From: DATJHM01 sp035493895
GTDB lineage: Bacteria > Chloroflexota > Ktedonobacteria > Ktedonobacterales > Ktedonobacteraceae
DNA length: 64,000 bases
Assembly: GCA_035493895.1 (NCBI GenBank)
Contig: DATJHM010000261.1
Coordinates: 62,001 to 126,000, forward strand
Reading direction: 5' to 3'
The position numbers were made by a program, and so were the translations under genes. The notes below the pieces were generated by a model, which made no database searches, was not told the origin of the DNA, and saw nothing but the letters and a program-made list of their open reading frames with translations. Of the stretch, positions 7,061-16,617 are shown piece after piece. Numbering within the stretch: position 1 is the stretch's first letter; each line of letters starts with the position of its first letter.

Positions 7061-9199
7061 TCAGCTAAGCAGCATACGTTTCTTGCCATCATCCGTCACC
7101 AGCCTGCTAAGAGGCGTGTAATCATCCTTGATCGTCTCAAACTTGAGTGGGCCATAGGAGAGATAAAAGGGATGGGTCTCCTGATAGGTCGCAGAGAGAG
7201 AGAGTTGTAGCGCCTGTACGTCCGCAGCAGATTGTGGGAGCGCCGTAATGAGCTGGTCGCCAGTCTGCAAAGAGGTCAGAGAGCAGGATCCCTCCGCGAC
7301 CGTCCTATCAAGAGCAGGAGCCGAAACCGCGAAACGATAATCGTATGACACGCGCGAGGATGGAGCGGCAGAGCGCAACAACTGCCAGCGCATCACCATA
7401 CGGCGTGTATTGCCCAGATAGGCCGTTTGAGCAGTGGTATCGAGCAAGCGTAAATTGTCAGAGAAACTATGCGCAGGCGAGGCAGCTACCGTAGCGGGCA
7501 ACGAGCGTACCACATACAAAAGATACGGATCGCCGCCGGGGCGTGCCAGAGTGCGCACCAGCGTTGACTGCGTGTAATGCGCCAGAAGATCGTCAGTAAT
7601 CGAATTATACGGACTCACCAGCATCACCGCAGGGCCGGAGGCAGGATCAGGCAAGAGCATACAATAGCGTTTGTCGAAGAGCGTCATAGGAGTGTGCATG
7701 CGATATGCCAGAGCTTGAAAAATCATCTGATTCGTATCAGTAGCGATGTAGACATGGTGCAAATGGCGTTGCATAGCCAGTTTATCGGCGGCCGCCATCG
7801 CGTCCTCCACCGTGCTCAGATCCTGATAATACGGGCGAGAAAGAGCGTGATCGTTATAGTTTCCCAGGGAAAGATCGATCAGTTGCGCCACACTGCCCAG
7901 CAATAGCGTAACGACCGTCAAAGTCGAGAAGGCATAGAGCAGATAACGTCCGGCTCTTCCCGCGGAGCCCCAGTTCCCCAGCCATGCAATCGCGCTTGCC
8001 AGAAAGAAACCAAGCAGCAGAAACTGGCCCGGCATAAAGATAATGAAATAGTGCATATAAATCGGCAAGGAGTGGCGCGAGAGATAGGCAAGAGGCACCG
8101 CCTGCCAGATCAGCAGGACCAGCAGGCCAGAGCGCAGAGGAGCCGCACGCAGACGCTGCCACCAGACAAAGGGACGACGCCACCAGGAAGAGACAGGAGC
8201 ATCGGAACGAGACTGATGAGTATTTTTTTCGTGTCCCGGCCAGACCACCTGCACCAGCGCAAGCAAAGCCCCGGCAATCACCAGAACCGTCAGCGTCCCC
8301 GTCAGCCAGCCGAACCAGGGAGCGACCTGATAGAGAACCGAGTGCCGATTCAGAGGTTCCTGAAAAGGATTCAAATACGATTGATAAAAGAGAAGCGCCT
8401 CATTATCCACCACCGGGAGATGTTTTGAGGGAGTCAGCAGCAGATTGAGGTCATAGAACTGGACCGAAAACTCCCAGAGAAGATACGGGAGATAGAGAAG
8501 GAGTAGAGAGAGCAGGCCGAGAAGCAGATCGCGCCAGCGGATCGTCCCGGGAGCCAGCAGTACCGCGACCAGCAAAGGGGCAGCAAGCAGAACAGCCGTC
8601 GCATGCAACTGAATCATCAGACCAAGAAGAAACATCGCAGGGAAGAGCCAGCCGCGACGGCGTTCTACGACGCCCCAGAAAAGAGCGAAAAAGAAAAGAA
8701 TCACAAAGAGATGCAAAAAGTTCTGGTTCCAGATAAAGCGTGCATAGAAAACCGACCGGTAGGCCAGCGCATACGTCAGAGCAGTAATCGTCGCGGCCAC
8801 GCGTCCGAAATAGCGGCGCACGAAAACGTAGGTAAGCACAACAGCAAGCGAGGCCATCAGCGCAGTCAGCACAGCAGCCCAGAGTGGGTTCGGACTAAAA
8901 GCCGCCGTAATCATGAGCAGATACACGACCGCAGGAGGATTGATAATCCCGATCGAGGCCCCATTGGAAGTCGCAACCAGCATCCCCTGATTAATCGCCT
9001 CGCGAGCCATATAAAAAATAGTCGCCTGATCGCCATCGAACTCAGTGAGATCGATGTGATAGAGGCGTAAGAAAAGCGTCACAAGCAGGAGAAGATAAAA
9101 CTCCCAGGAGCGGAGCAATGAGGAGAAAGTAGCACGATGTCCCGCCAGAGCGGACGGGACATCACGAACCGAGCGAGTAGTATAGGCAAGTAGACCCAT
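7061..9199 (-). CDS. GT-C fold glycosyltransferase, dolichyl-phosphate-mannose mannosyltransferase-like
   Basis: A 712-residue polytopic protein with about ten or more transmembrane helices in residues 33-430 and a C-terminal extracytoplasmic domain. An acidic E-x-D-G-D cluster (Glu53, Asp55, Asp57 in LTEFDGDQAT) sits in the first external loop, the catalytic position in GT39/GT-C enzymes that use lipid-linked sugars. The acceptor is unknown. The ATG directly abuts the thrC stop codon (TAGATG), so it is translationally coupled to the threonine genes without an obvious metabolic link. Confidence 0.8.
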   Translation of the reverse strand: MGLLAYTTRSVRDVPSALAGHRATFSSLLRSWEFYLLLLVTLFLRLYHIDLTEFDGDQATIFYMAREAINQGMLVATSNGASIGIINPPAVVYLLMITAAFSPNPLWAAVLTALMASLAVVLTYVFVRRYFGRVAATITALTYALAYRSVFYARFIWNQNFLHLFVILFFFALFWGVVERRRGWLFPAMFLLGLMIQLHATAVLLAAPLLVAVLLAPGTIRWRDLLLGLLSLLLLYLPYLLWEFSVQFYDLNLLLTPSKHLPVVDNEALLFYQSYLNPFQEPLNRHSVLYQVAPWFGWLTGTLTVLVIAGALLALVQVVWPGHEKNTHQSRSDAPVSSWWRRPFVWWQRLRAAPLRSGLLVLLIWQAVPLAYLSRHSLPIYMHYFIIFMPGQFLLLGFFLASAIAWLGNWGSAGRAGRYLLYAFSTLTVVTLLLGSVAQLIDLSLGNYNDHALSRPYYQDLSTVEDAMAAADKLAMQRHLHHVYIATDTNQMIFQALAYRMHTPMTLFDKRYCMLLPDPASGPAVMLVSPYNSITDDLLAHYTQSTLVRTLARPGGDPYLLYVVRSLPATVAASPAHSFSDNLRLLDTTAQTAYLGNTRRMVMRWQLLRSAAPSSRVSYDYRFAVSAPALDRTVAEGSCSLTSLQTGDQLITALPQSAADVQALQLSLSATYQETHPFYLSYGPLKFETIKDDYTPLSRLVTDDGKKRMLLS

Positions 9200-10705
9200 C
9201 TAGCTCAAAACCTTCCTGACGGCATCAAGAGTAGCCTCAATCGCCTTTCCATCAACCTGCTGAGGGATACCGGTCTGCCCATCTTTCAAGAGATTGCCGG
9301 TGAGCACCCCGACCACACGCTCATCGCGCTTAATCACGCCGCGAGCAACCAGATTACGGACACCGGCCAGAGTCGCCGCCGAAGCGGGCTCACAGCCGAT
9401 ACCGGAGCGATCGATCACCGCCTTAGCGGCCAGAATCTCCTCATCCGAGACCTGCTCAACGACGCCATCGCACTCCTCAATCACGCGACGGGCGCGAGAA
9501 AAGCTCACAGGATCGCCAATTTTGATCGCAGTTGCCACCGTTTCGGCGCGCACCTTGTAGCGTTGAGAGAAGCCCTGAATGTAGCTCTGATAGAAAGGAT
9601 TCGCGCCCGCCGCCTGGATCGAAGCGATACGTGGCAGATGGCTAATCAGGCCAAGCTGATAGGCCTGACGGAACGCCTTCCCGATGGCCGAAGTATTGCC
9701 CAGATTACCAGCAGGTAGAACGAGCCAATCTGGTGCCTGCCAATCGAGCTGCTGTAAGATCTCAAAGCCGATCGCCTTCTGGCCCTCAACGCGGAATGGA
9801 TTGAGAGAATTGAGCAAATAGATATTCATCTCATTGCAGACCTGTTCGACGAGACGCATAGCATCGTCGAAGTCGCCCTCGATCTGAACCGTTGTTGCGC
9901 CATACGCCAGCGTCTGCGATAACTTGCCGCCAGCGACCTTGCCCGCAGGCAAAAAGACGATACCGCGCATACCAGCCTGAGCAGCGTAAGAAGCCAGAGA
10001 GGCCGAAGTATTGCCAGTCGAGGCACAGGCCACAGCACGTGCGCCCAGCATACTCGCCATCGTCACCCCGACCGTCATCCCGCGATCTTTAAAGCTGCCC
10101 GTAGGATTTTCGCCCTCGTGCTTCAAGAAAAAGCGCTCCAGGCCAGCATAGAGGCCGATCTGGCGATGGCCCAGGCGACCAGAGCCGCAATTCTCAATGC
10201 CCACAGGATAGAGGCCAGTATTGCCTTCGGGGCGAGAGACCACATAGCGTTCAGGGGCCGGGAGCAACAGTTCCCGATAGCGCCAGACGCCACTGCTATC
10301 GAGCAGCATCTTATCCGTACTGATCGGCCAGATAGGCGGATTAGCGACCCGTTCATCGAAGAGTTGGCGCCAGGCAGCACCAGCGGAAGGAGTTGAATCG
10401 TTCTCCGTGGCGAAGTCCAGTTCAAAGGATTGCGTATTTGCGCCCCCCTGGGCATACAAAGCCTGTTGTTTCGGGAGACGGAACGGCATTTCCACGTCAA
10501 GTACCCCGCCACAATCACAGCGATAGCGGGGAGGAGGAACGGGTAGCCCGGCAGTTACCGCGGGGTAGACAGCCGAGCATTCGACACAACGAAGCGAAAC
10601 GGTAGATAACGCTTCAACAACATCTTGAGAGAGAGGGAGATTGGCGCGATTATCGCCGTCCCCCGCCCCCTGTCCTGGCAGGAGACCAGTAGAATTGATC
10701 GCCAT
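9200..10705 (-). CDS. thrC: threonine synthase
   Basis: A PLP enzyme converting O-phosphohomoserine to threonine. The N-terminal part carries a zinc-ribbon-like cysteine set (CVECSAVYP ... CDCGG). The PLP lysine is in NPTGSFKDRGMTVG, and a glycine-rich phosphate loop follows (LPAGNLGNTSAIG). I placed the start at ATG 10703-10705 (501 residues, MAINSTGLL), with AAAGGAAG upstream. The frame stays open further but the upstream 100 codons overlap thrB and look like shadow sequence. It overlaps the 3' end of thrB by 56 bases, indicating coupled translation. Confidence 0.93.
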   Translation of the reverse strand: MAINSTGLLPGQGAGDGDNRANLPLSQDVVEALSTVSLRCVECSAVYPAVTAGLPVPPPRYRCDCGGVLDVEMPFRLPKQQALYAQGGANTQSFELDFATENDSTPSAGAAWRQLFDERVANPPIWPISTDKMLLDSSGVWRYRELLLPAPERYVVSRPEGNTGLYPVGIENCGSGRLGHRQIGLYAGLERFFLKHEGENPTGSFKDRGMTVGVTMASMLGARAVACASTGNTSASLASYAAQAGMRGIVFLPAGKVAGGKLSQTLAYGATTVQIEGDFDDAMRLVEQVCNEMNIYLLNSLNPFRVEGQKAIGFEILQQLDWQAPDWLVLPAGNLGNTSAIGKAFRQAYQLGLISHLPRIASIQAAGANPFYQSYIQGFSQRYKVRAETVATAIKIGDPVSFSRARRVIEECDGVVEQVSDEEILAAKAVIDRSGIGCEPASAATLAGVRNLVARGVIKRDERVVGVLTGNLLKDGQTGIPQQVDGKAIEATLDAVRKVLS

Positions 10706-11684
10706 AGCGCGCGCTGACTTCCTTTCGTATGCGGCTACGCGGAGTATTGATAATCCGCGCTCCACTCTGATCTGCACGTAAAACCATCCCAGAGCCCTCC
10801 ACCCCCGACTTGCGGGCAGTTTCCTGCATCGCGTGCAACACCTCATGGAAGCGCGCGCTGGTGAGAGCAATGAGAGAAGAACCACCACCAGAAAGGCAAG
10901 CGCCATGAGCACCAGCAGCAATAGCCGCCTGGATAATATCGGGCATTGCGGGGAAGAGAGCCTGGCGATAGGGTTGATGCAAGCGATCCTGCATAGCCTC
11001 GCCAATGAGCTCGTAGCGCCCCGTTTGCAGTGCAGTCAAGAGCAGGGCGACGCGGCCCGTATTAAAGGTCACATCGGCCTTAGGATAGCTGGACGGCAAT
11101 AACTTGCGTCCGGCAACAGTGTCCATGGGGAAAGAAGGAGTGAAAATAACCGCCTTCAAGGCATCAGGGAAAGGGGTTTTGATCGCATGGATCTTTCCAT
11201 CGACATGAGTTGTCGCCACCAGAGCGCCGAGCAAGGCAGGAGCAACATTATCGGGATGATTTCCCGCCTCCGCCTCCACCGCCAGGGGCAACAGATCCTC
11301 TGTAGGAAGAGAGAGATTCTGCGCACGCAACCACTCGTTCGCGGCCACCAGGCCACCTACCACAGCGGTAGCACTACTGCCAAGTCCACAGCCAGGAGGA
11401 ATCTGAATCATCATCCGAATGCGGACAGCAGGTAGAGGAATGTGGAGATGCTCGAAAAGCAAAGCAAAAGACCGGAAAAAGAGATTGTCCGGCCCGGTTG
11501 AAAGGCCCGCACCAAGCTCTCCCTGAACTTCAATGAGGGGTTGAGCGGGATCACCATTACTTTCTTCCACCACAAAACGATTATAAAGTTGTAAAGCCAG
11601 GCCCAGGCTATCAAAGCCAGGCCCAAGATTAGCCGAGGTGGCTGGTGTTAAAACAGTTACTGAGGCAGGTAATACCAGTGCCAT
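10650..11684 (-). CDS. thrB: homoserine kinase (GHMP family)
   Basis: 344 residues. It phosphorylates homoserine with ATP, the step before threonine synthase. The substrate-binding N-terminus TPATSANLGPGFDSLGLAL and the GHMP ATP loop PGCGLGSSATAVVGG are clear. Near the C-terminus, ACLSGGGSSLIAL is the third conserved motif. The C-terminal tail (ARTGGGGRR) extends into the overlap with thrC. A 182-base gap separates it from leuA. A weak TTACGC/TAGAAT promoter may lie there, so thrB-thrC could have partly independent expression. Confidence 0.95.
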   Translation of the reverse strand: MALVLPASVTVLTPATSANLGPGFDSLGLALQLYNRFVVEESNGDPAQPLIEVQGELGAGLSTGPDNLFFRSFALLFEHLHIPLPAVRIRMMIQIPPGCGLGSSATAVVGGLVAANEWLRAQNLSLPTEDLLPLAVEAEAGNHPDNVAPALLGALVATTHVDGKIHAIKTPFPDALKAVIFTPSFPMDTVAGRKLLPSSYPKADVTFNTGRVALLLTALQTGRYELIGEAMQDRLHQPYRQALFPAMPDIIQAAIAAGAHGACLSGGGSSLIALTSARFHEVLHAMQETARKSGVEGSGMVLRADQSGARIINTPRSRIRKEVSARYGDQFYWSPARTGGGGRR

Positions 11685-11866
11685 CGCTAGCTACCTGCCT
11701 TTCTGATGAAGAGTGCATTATTCATCCTTTCTCTACGCTACACCTATTCTATCACGTTTCTTATTGATGCGTAACTACCGGGGGTACAAAAGTCACAGTG
11801 AAAAAGGTAAAAGGAGCATTACGTGCCCGGGCAGCAGAGGTAAGGCCCATGCCGACCGGGCAGCGA

Positions 11867-13045
11867 TTATACAGCCGAAGGAGTATCCATGCCGCTTTCC
11901 ACGATATAGAGGAGATCAGCGTCACTCAGATATTTCTTCTGATCAGCCATGACCACAAAACGATTATAGGCAAGCTTCAACTGATCCGCGTCGAGGTGAT
12001 GGCCGAGCTGGCGTAAGCGAGCATCGAGGCCATGGCGACCGGAATGTTTTCCCATAACCAGTTTTGTTTCCGTCCAGCCAACCGATTGAGGAGTCATAAT
12101 CTCATACGTCAGGCGATTTTTCAACATCCCATCTTGATGAATACCGGCCTCATGGGCGAAGGCATTGATGCCAACGATAGCCTTATTGGGCTGCACCGGA
12201 ATAGTCGTGAGGCGGCTCACCAGCTGGCTGGTAGCGAGCAGCTCTTCAGCGCGAGCGTGTGTATCCACATTTCCGAATGCATCAGGGCGCGTGCGTAGCG
12301 CCATAACGACCTCTTCAATCGCCGTATTGCCTGCGCGCTCACCGATGCCATTAATCGTCACCTCGATCTGACGTGCGCCACCGCGAATAGCTGCCAGCGT
12401 ATTGGCAGTTGCCAGGCCAAGATCATCGTGGCAATGTGCGCTCATCGTCACATCATCGATGCCAGGCACGCGTTCGCGCAGATAACGGAAGAGACCTTCG
12501 TATTCATGAGGCAGCGTATAACCGACCGTATCAGGGATATTGATCGTCGTCGCCCCCGCCTTGATTGCAGTTTCGAAGACACGGCAGAGATAGTCCCACT
12601 CGCTACGCGTGGCATCTTCGGCAGAGAACTCAATCGTCTCGCAGAGAGAGCGAGCATATGAGACCATCGTTTCCACACGTTCCAGGGCTTCGGCGCGCGT
12701 CAGGTGTAGCTTGTGTTCAAGATGAATGTCGGAGGTGGCAAGGAAGACATGGATGACCGGATGCTCAGCGTCGCGTACAGCCTCCCAGGCGGCATCGATA
12801 TCGCTTTTGTGTGCACGCGCGAGGCCCGCAACGGCAGCACCATGAACATGGCGAGCAATCTCTTTTACTGCGGCAAGATCGCCAGGAGAGGCAGCAGGAA
12901 AGCCAGCCTCGATGATATCCACATTGAGACGCATTAACTGTTCCGCGACAAGCAGTTTCTCCTCAATGGTCATCGTTGCGCCGGGTGATTGTTCTCCATC
13001 ACGCAGCGTCGTATCAAAAATTTTTACTACCGCAGGATCTCCCAT
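11867..13045 (-). CDS. leuA: 2-isopropylmalate synthase, short form without regulatory domain
   Basis: A 392-residue member of the LeuA/homocitrate/citramalate synthase family. It condenses acetyl-CoA with a 2-oxo acid, presumably 2-oxoisovalerate given the ilv neighbours. The TIM-barrel signatures FDTTLRDGEQSPGATM, SAHCHDDLGLATAN and the HEAGIHQDG segment are intact. It stops at about the end of the accessory linker. The C-terminal LeuA dimer/allosteric domain (about 110 residues) is missing and no continuation is visible in other frames after the stop. Ribosome-binding site AAGGAGG. Homocitrate or citramalate synthase is an alternative that only biochemistry can exclude. Confidence 0.87.
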   Translation of the reverse strand: MGDPAVVKIFDTTLRDGEQSPGATMTIEEKLLVAEQLMRLNVDIIEAGFPAASPGDLAAVKEIARHVHGAAVAGLARAHKSDIDAAWEAVRDAEHPVIHVFLATSDIHLEHKLHLTRAEALERVETMVSYARSLCETIEFSAEDATRSEWDYLCRVFETAIKAGATTINIPDTVGYTLPHEYEGLFRYLRERVPGIDDVTMSAHCHDDLGLATANTLAAIRGGARQIEVTINGIGERAGNTAIEEVVMALRTRPDAFGNVDTHARAEELLATSQLVSRLTTIPVQPNKAIVGINAFAHEAGIHQDGMLKNRLTYEIMTPQSVGWTETKLVMGKHSGRHGLDARLRQLGHHLDADQLKLAYNRFVVMADQKKYLSDADLLYIVESGMDTPSAV

Positions 13046-13070
13046 GACTGTATTTCCTCCTTCGTATCGA

Positions 13071-13105
13071 GGTAAGAGAAGAGGCTAACCCCCTCTCCTC
13101 TTACC
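13071..13105. repeat. strong intercistronic inverted repeat between ilvC and leuA
   Basis: GGTAAGAGAAGAGG at 13071-13084 and CCTCTCCTCTTACC at 13092-13105 form a 14-pair stem (one wobble in RNA) with a 7-base loop. No U-tract follows on either strand, so it looks more like an mRNA processing or stability element than a terminator. It ends about 25 bases before the leuA start codon. Confidence 0.6.
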
Positions 13106-13116
13106 GAGTGTTCCCG

Positions 13117-14157
13117 TTACTTCTTTGCTTCAGCCTCAGTTTTCGCCTGAGAAGTCGGCTGTTGGACAGGGTTCAACCAGGACATCATCGCGCGCAGGTC
13201 TTTCCCGACGCTCTCGATCTGATGTTCCGCATTTCTGCGGCGCATCGCCAGGAAGCTCGGACGACCGGCGAGATTCTCCTGAATCCAGTTCGTCGCAAAC
13301 GTGCCATCCTGGATCTCACGCAGAACCTGGCGCATGCGCTCGCGTACGCTCTCATCGATGATGCGCGGGCCCGAGACATAATCGCCATACTCGGCAGTAT
13401 TACTGATCGAATAGCGCATGTATTCCATGCCGCCCTGGTAGAGCAGATCAACGATCAGCTTCATCTCGTGCATGCACTCGAAATAGGCGCTCTCGGGCGC
13501 ATAGCCAGCTTCCACCAGCGTCTCAAAACCGGTACGGATCAGTGAAGTCACGCCGCCGCAGAGAACCGCCTGCTCGCCGAAGAGATCGGTCTCGGTCTCT
13601 TCCTTAAAGGTCGTCTCGAGGACGCCCGCGCGTGTGCAACCAATCGCACAACCATAGGCCAGAGCGAGCGCGTGAGCATTGCCACTCGCGTCCTGGTGAA
13701 CAGCGATCAGGCCGGGGACGCCGCCGCCCTCGGTGTAGACGCGGCGCACCAGATGACCGGGGCTCTTCGGCGCAATCATCGTCACGTCGATATTCTCGGG
13801 GGGCACGATCTGCGAGAAGTGGATGCTGAAACCGTGAGCGGTCATGAGCATCTTGCCAGGGGCGAGGCCGGGCCTGATGTCGCGCTCAAAAATTTCTTTG
13901 TGCGTCTCATCAGGAGTCAGGATCATAATCACATCGGCCCAGGCAGCCGCCTCGGCGGTTGACATCACACGCACACCATCGGCTTCAGCTTTGGCGCGGC
14001 TCTTGCTATTCGCAGGCAGACCAACGACCACTTCGCAGCCGCTCTCCTGAGCATTCAAAGCATGAGCGTGGCCCTGACTACCATAGCCAATAATAGCGAT
14101 GCGTTTTTGCAGAATAAGCTCCATATTCGCATCGGAATCATAGTAAATACTAACCAT
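13117..14157 (-). CDS. ilvC: ketol-acid reductoisomerase (NADP-type, class I)
   Basis: 346 residues. It isomerises and reduces acetolactate/acetohydroxybutyrate in valine and isoleucine synthesis. The Rossmann motif IAIIGYGSQGHAHALN, the catalytic KSPGHLVRR region and the C-terminal knotted domain with the metal-ligand motif FKEETETDLFGEQ are present. Class I length. The tail after residue 330 is Gln/Ala/Lys-rich and dispensable-looking. Ribosome-binding site GGAG eight bases before the ATG. It lies 21 bases after ilvN. Confidence 0.97.
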   Translation of the reverse strand: MVSIYYDSDANMELILQKRIAIIGYGSQGHAHALNAQESGCEVVVGLPANSKSRAKAEADGVRVMSTAEAAAWADVIMILTPDETHKEIFERDIRPGLAPGKMLMTAHGFSIHFSQIVPPENIDVTMIAPKSPGHLVRRVYTEGGGVPGLIAVHQDASGNAHALALAYGCAIGCTRAGVLETTFKEETETDLFGEQAVLCGGVTSLIRTGFETLVEAGYAPESAYFECMHEMKLIVDLLYQGGMEYMRYSISNTAEYGDYVSGPRIIDESVRERMRQVLREIQDGTFATNWIQENLAGRPSFLAMRRRNAEHQIESVGKDLRAMMSWLNPVQQPTSQAKTEAEAKK

Positions 14158-14178
14158 AAAATGTCTCCTCTTCTACTT

Positions 14179-14736
14179 CTACTGCTCACCAGCAACGGCA
14201 CCACGAGAGAGCGCAACCTGTCCGGAATACGCCACCTCACGGATACCAAATTTGCGCAAGAGATCTACCAGTTGCTCCACCTTATCGACGCTGCCTGTTA
14301 CCTCCAGGGTCAGCGTCTCCGGTGTCACATCGATAGCATAAGCGCCAAATTGGTGAGCAAGAGTAATAATTTCATTCACGCGATTCTCAGCGGTACTGAC
14401 ACGGATAAGCGCCAGTTCGCGGATAAGCGCCTGTTGCAAAGCGAAATGCTGCACCTGACGAACATCAGCAATTTTGCGAAGCTGTTCGACCAGATGATCG
14501 ACACCAACCTCAGAGTCATTGACCGTGACAGAGAGGCGAACATACTCGGGTTGTTCGCTGCGTCCGAGAACCAGTGTCTGCATGTTAGCACGGCGACGGC
14601 GCAGATGGCCAACCACACGATCAACCGAGCCAGGGCGATCGGCCACAACAACGACCAGAGCGTAGGCCGAGCTTTGCTCGACATCTGACTGCCCGGCTCT
14701 GGGCGCAACAGCGGTAGCATTTGACATATCAGACAT
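14179..14736 (-). CDS. ilvN: acetolactate synthase small (regulatory) subunit
   Basis: 185 residues with an N-terminal ACT domain (YALVVVVADRPGSVDRVVGHLRRR at about 25-48, followed by a second beta-alpha-beta half) and the C-terminal ALS_ss domain (REVAYSGQVALSRG). It binds valine and activates and feedback-regulates IlvB. It overlaps ilvB by eight bases. The first ATG (14736) is very close to the AGGAG sequence; the second (14727) has a better spacing, so the real start may be three residues later. Confidence 0.94.
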   Translation of the reverse strand: MSDMSNATAVAPRAGQSDVEQSSAYALVVVVADRPGSVDRVVGHLRRRRANMQTLVLGRSEQPEYVRLSVTVNDSEVGVDHLVEQLRKIADVRQVQHFALQQALIRELALIRVSTAENRVNEIITLAHQFGAYAIDVTPETLTLEVTGSVDKVEQLVDLLRKFGIREVAYSGQVALSRGAVAGEQ

Positions 14737-16504
14737 TCTCCTCAGCAGTTTCTTCGATCATATTCGTGATGGCAGAACCCGGAGCAACCATCGGATACAC
14801 GCAGGACTCAGCCTCGATCACAAAGTCGATAATCACCGTACCCTCGATCTCCATCGCACGCTGAATAGCCGACTCAACGTCTTCGGGACGGGTCACGCGC
14901 ATGCCAGTCAGACCATAAGCGGCAGCCAGCTTCTCATAATCGGGGCCGGTGATAGGCGTCTCCGAATAATTGCGCGAGTGGAAGAATTGCTGCCACTGGC
15001 GAACCATGCCGAGATATCCATTGTTCATGATCGCAACCTTCAGCGTCACACCCTCTTGCTGCAATGTAGCCAGCTCCTGGATATTCATCTGAAAACTACC
15101 ATCGCCAGCGACCACCCAGACGGGAGAATCAGGCATGCCCATTTTTACGCCCATCGCGGCAGGCAGAGAAAAGCCCATCGTGCCGAGGCCACCAGACGTA
15201 ATGTGACTATTGGGGCGGGTCCAGGTATAATAGCGAGCAGTCCACATCTGGTGCTGACCCACATCGGAGACCACGATGGCCTCGCCTTTGGTCGCTTTAC
15301 GAATGCCTTCCAGAATACCGACCGGATCGGGATATTCCTCGTTGTGCTGAATACCCTGCAAGCGCTCGTCTTCCATATGTTGCCAGCTACGGATCTCCCG
15401 CAACCAGGCGCTTTTGTCCGCGGGCGCAACCGTCTCAGTCAAAGCGGACAGGGCAATTTTTGCATCAGCAACAATCGGCACCGCAGCAACCTTCACCTTG
15501 TGCATTTCAGAGGGATCGATATCAATATGGACAAAGCGCGCTTTAGGAGCGAACTCAGAGACCTTGCCAGTGACCCGATCATCGAAGCGGAGTCCAACGC
15601 CAACAATCAGATCGGCTTCACCGATTGCGCGGTTCACGTGAGCGGGACCATGCATACCAGGCATACCAATATTGAGAGGATGCGTATCAGAGAAAGCGCT
15701 CAAGCCTAGCAGCGTCGTAATCACAGGAAGCGTCGTCTTTTCAGCAAACGCTTTGAGCTCGTTATAAGCATTCGAAAGAATAATACCGTGTCCGGCCATA
15801 ATCAGAGGGCGCTGTGCCTGTGCGATCAGAGATGCGGCCTGCTCCAACAAATGAGCGGCAGGAGCTTGCATATTCGCGGCCAGGGATTGCAGATATTCTT
15901 CAGAAGTAGTATAGTCCTCGGCGCGATACGAAGCCTTGGCAAAAAGTACGTCTTTCGGTACATCAATTAACACAGGACCCGGGCGGCCGGAGCGAGCGAT
16001 GCGGAAGGCCTCGTGGACGATCTCGCCCAGTTCAGCGACATTGCGCACCAGAAAATTGTGTTTCGTAATCGGTTGAGTAATACCAATGACATCGGTTTCC
16101 TGGAAACCATCGCGGCCGAGCAGGGAAGTGCCCACCTGGCCCGTGATTGCCACAACAGGGATCGAGTCCATAAAAGCCGTTGCCAGGCCAGTAACGAGAT
16201 TAGTGGCACCCGGACCGCTGGTCGCGATGCACACGCCAACCTTCCCGGTAGCGCGAGCATAGCCATCGGCTGCATGAGCGGCCCCCTGTTCGTGGCGAAC
16301 AAGGACGTGGTGCAGCGAAGGGTAAGAGGTCAGTGCATCATAGAAAGGCATGATACAACCGCCGGGATAGCCATACATCAACTTTACACCCTCGCGTATC
16401 AGAGCCTCACAAATGATATGACTGCCAGCCAGTTCACGCGCTGGGATGTGTTCTGCCTGAGATGAGGCATCCGCCTGCTGCAAGGTTTTTGCTGCGATTG
16501 CCAT
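14729..16504 (-). CDS. ilvB: acetolactate synthase large (catalytic) subunit
   Basis: 591 residues, TPP- and FAD-dependent. It condenses two pyruvates, or pyruvate with 2-oxobutyrate. The catalytic Glu is in VRHEQGAAHAADGYAR. The FAD/central region and the TPP motif VVAGDGSFQMN...MNNGYLGMVRQWQ are intact, and the herbicide-site region GQVGTSLLGRDGFQETD is conserved. It is the first structural gene after the attenuator, with AGGAGG upstream of the ATG. Expression should depend on read-through of the hairpin at 16530-16567. Confidence 0.97.
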   Translation of the reverse strand: MAIAAKTLQQADASSQAEHIPARELAGSHIICEALIREGVKLMYGYPGGCIMPFYDALTSYPSLHHVLVRHEQGAAHAADGYARATGKVGVCIATSGPGATNLVTGLATAFMDSIPVVAITGQVGTSLLGRDGFQETDVIGITQPITKHNFLVRNVAELGEIVHEAFRIARSGRPGPVLIDVPKDVLFAKASYRAEDYTTSEEYLQSLAANMQAPAAHLLEQAASLIAQAQRPLIMAGHGIILSNAYNELKAFAEKTTLPVITTLLGLSAFSDTHPLNIGMPGMHGPAHVNRAIGEADLIVGVGLRFDDRVTGKVSEFAPKARFVHIDIDPSEMHKVKVAAVPIVADAKIALSALTETVAPADKSAWLREIRSWQHMEDERLQGIQHNEEYPDPVGILEGIRKATKGEAIVVSDVGQHQMWTARYYTWTRPNSHITSGGLGTMGFSLPAAMGVKMGMPDSPVWVVAGDGSFQMNIQELATLQQEGVTLKVAIMNNGYLGMVRQWQQFFHSRNYSETPITGPDYEKLAAAYGLTGMRVTRPEDVESAIQRAMEIEGTVIIDFVIEAESCVYPMVAPGSAITNMIEETAEENV

Positions 16505-16529
16505 AATTCCTCCTGGATAAAGTGACTAT

Positions 16530-16567
16530 AAAAAAAGAGGACCTACCCACATGGGGAGGCCCTCGTC
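16530..16567 (-). terminator. intrinsic terminator (attenuator) in front of ilvB
   Basis: On the minus strand GAGGGCCT (16564-16557) pairs with AGGTCCTC (16544-16537). An extra CCC/GGG inner stem follows, and seven T residues (16536-16530) come directly after. The segment GACGAGG (16567-16561) overlaps the 5' arm and is complementary to CCTCGTC (16702-16696) inside the leader ORF, a candidate antiterminator. It sits 26 bases before the ilvB ATG. Confidence 0.8.
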
Positions 16568-16617
16568 AGGATACCTTCTTTGGATCGGGTTGGCTTCATT
16601 GCTCCCTTTCATTCTCC

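Noticed and set aside
8603..9070. Plus-strand frame of 155 codons, highly charged
   Set aside because: Antisense to the GT-C gene; composition is the mirror of hydrophobic codons.
11685..11866. Short ORF (MNNALFIRKAGS) ending just before thrB as a threonine attenuator leader
   Set aside because: It has no Thr or Ile run and no terminator hairpin follows; probably chance.
14062..14688. Plus-strand frame of 208 codons
   Set aside because: Antisense to ilvN, which has a clear ACT domain.
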